NCBI GenBank assembly: GCA_034435395.1
Contig: DAOTXK010000104.1
Location: 1-32,534 of the forward strand
From: DAOTXK01 sp034435395
GTDB taxonomy: Bacteria > Chloroflexota > Anaerolineae > Aggregatilineales > Ch27
Length of the DNA stretch: 32,534 nt
Direction of reading: 5' to 3'
This document shows positions 31,493 through 32,534 of the stretch, piece by piece. Each line of letters starts with the position of its first letter. Within the stretch, counting starts at the first letter, position 1. The notes beneath the pieces were generated by a model. The model was not told the origin of the DNA, searched no databases, and saw only the letters and a list, made by a program, of their open reading frames with translations. Made by a program: the position numbers and the translations under genes.

Positions 31493-32053
31493 CTACTCCT
31501 CCAGACAGGCGAACACCTCGCGGACGGACAGGCTCAATCCGGGCAGCACGTCGCCGCCTTCCAGCGCGCCATCCTCATCCAGCGTGTGAGCACCAGCGGC
31601 GGTGTGCACGGTTGCCGTCCGCGAGGTGGGGTAGATCACCCAGACCAGCCGCGTCCCGGCCTTCAGGTACTCCAGCACTTTCTCGTGCACCTCGCTGGCC
31701 ATATCCCCCGGCGACACGATTTCCACGGCCAGATCGGGCGCGGCGGGAAAATATCTGCCAGTCAGCGGGCCGGCCAGCCGCGCTTTGGAGATGTACGCCG
31801 CATCGGGTGAGCGAACGGTATCCGGATCACTCGCCAACACGAAGCCGCCATCGGCGGTAGCCACGTAACCTTCCAATTGATGCGTCTTGACATGGTGCCG
31901 AATGAGATAGCCTATCTCCGCCGCCAGAATGGTGTGCACATCTCCGGTTGGTGTCATCTCGCGGATTTCCCCCCGAACCAGCTCGCGCCGCACCCCGTCG
32001 CGTGACATCGCCAGCAGATCGTCAGCCGTGTAAAGCTTCTCCTGGACAACCAT
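31493..32053 (-). CDS. Uma2 (DUF820) family nuclease-fold protein
   Basis: 186 residues, the usual Uma2 length. The start YTADDLLAMSRDGVRRELVRGEI and later motifs RSPDAAYISKAR, PDLAVEIVSPGD and YLKAGTRLVWVIYP are diagnostic of this PD-(D/E)xK-like family, with the Asp of SPDAA and the Glu of AVEIVSP as probable metal ligands. These proteins are common in Chloroflexota and cyanobacteria, often in many copies; their biological role is unknown. GGAAGGTGG precedes the ATG, and a terminator follows the gene. Confidence 0.9.
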   Translation of the reverse strand: MVVQEKLYTADDLLAMSRDGVRRELVRGEIREMTPTGDVHTILAAEIGYLIRHHVKTHQLEGYVATADGGFVLASDPDTVRSPDAAYISKARLAGPLTGRYFPAAPDLAVEIVSPGDMASEVHEKVLEYLKAGTRLVWVIYPTSRTATVHTAAGAHTLDEDGALEGGDVLPGLSLSVREVFACLEE

Positions 32054-32109
32054 GGCCCACCTTCCCAGACTCAGGACTGCCTGCCCCTATTCTACCGCAC
32101 ACCGACCCG

Positions 32110-32534
32110 CTACCGATCATCCGCCGCCTCGTCTTCCCCCACATAACCGTGCGGGCGGACGTACCGCGCCTCCCGCCAGGGGGCGACGGCGGCGTTGATG
32201 GCATCTTTCATCAGGTTGCCGGAGACGTGCAGCAGGGTGTCGTGGTACTGGGGGTCGATGCCCATGCTGGCCTGGCAGGGGTAATGGTGGTGGGCCAGCC
32301 CGCCCGCCTCGGCGGCCTCGTCGACCGGCGTCCCGGCCAGCTGCTCCGCCACATACCGGGCGCAGCCACAGCAGGCATCCCTCGTGACCGCCAGGTGAGC
32401 GATCCGGCGCGTCCGCTCGTCCACCGTCGCCTGGAAGGCGGGCAGCCCAAAGCGACGGGCAAACTCCCGGATCAGCGGGTCGTGGTAGGGGCGCTTCTGG
32501 CGCAGGGCGTTGTAGTGGGTCTCCGTCAGGGAGC
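32110..32534 (-). CDS. DUF166-like protein (partial, start beyond window)
   Basis: The frame is open from the window edge; 140 codons of the C-terminal part are visible, ending EDEAADDR. Notable features are DACCGCARYVAEQLAG, with three closely spaced cysteines, and HHHYPCQASMG and LLHVSGNLMKDAI downstream. This recalls the DUF166 family, sometimes described as thymidylate synthase-like, but the match is from memory. The cysteine and histidine groups may bind metal or an Fe-S cluster. A GTG at about 32424 could start a shorter protein, but coding-like sequence continues upstream of it. Confidence 0.55.
   Translation of the reverse strand, partial: SLTETHYNALRQKRPYHDPLIREFARRFGLPAFQATVDERTRRIAHLAVTRDACCGCARYVAEQLAGTPVDEAAEAGGLAHHHYPCQASMGIDPQYHDTLLHVSGNLMKDAINAAVAPWREARYVRPHGYVGEDEAADDR

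Overview
The window reads as a high-GC bacterial chromosome, most likely Chloroflexota and probably Anaerolineae-like. This assignment is inferred from gene content: the rpoA-rplQ-truA-rplM-rpsI string, a DUF5679 zinc ribbon, paired M16 peptidases, a SagB-type nitroreductase, a baeRF protein and a degenerate XerC/D-like protein. No 16S rRNA, tRNA or CRISPR array was seen.

Left part (1-3732, plus strand): the end of the RNA polymerase alpha/ribosomal protein operon, closed by a hairpin, then a zinc-ribbon/TIR fusion protein and a small membrane protein. Next, a minus-strand block (9628 down to 3749) runs: catalytic M16 peptidase, non-catalytic M16 partner, HNH nuclease, PvuII-like cytosine-N4 methyltransferase, HAD phosphatase, AcpS. 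The nuclease/methyltransferase pair is visibly A+T-richer than its surroundings and looks like an acquired restriction-modification system inserted into a housekeeping gene string. The methyltransferase has its own near-consensus promoter.

Middle (9803-20960): UDP-glucose 6-dehydrogenase carries a 174-residue mini-intein exactly at its active-site cysteine. It is followed by an ASCH-like protein, a SagB-type nitroreductase coupled to an FAD oxidoreductase broken by one in-frame TAG, RlmI, an A+T-rich baeRF (release-factor-like) protein, a ferritin-like/VIT1 iron transporter, and NAD-dependent DNA ligase on the opposite strand.

Respiratory nitrogen-oxide island (21007-26826, all minus strand): an Fnr/Dnr-type regulator, then a ferredoxin, then a lipoprotein with the domain order cupredoxin, cytochrome c, cytochrome d1 (NirS-like), a broken small membrane gene, an octaheme HAO-family cytochrome, and an eight-helix membrane protein. 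A TTGAT-N4-ATCAA-type box lies 41.5 bp upstream of the start site predicted from a -10 element before the ferredoxin gene, so the regulator probably switches this operon on under low oxygen or NO. The d1 domain keeps the axial histidine but appears to lack one of the two NirS catalytic histidines, so its reaction is open.

Right end (26935-32534): a SAM methyltransferase, a tyrosine-recombinase-fold protein with altered catalytic residues, an Hsp20 gene with three 15-bp palindromic repeats in its leader, a SixA-like phosphatase, an orphan Dam-type methyltransferase, a Uma2-family nuclease-fold protein and a partial DUF166-like gene. The best candidates for something new are the cupredoxin-c-d1/octaheme module, the active-site intein, and the PvuII-type methylase paired with an HNH nuclease.
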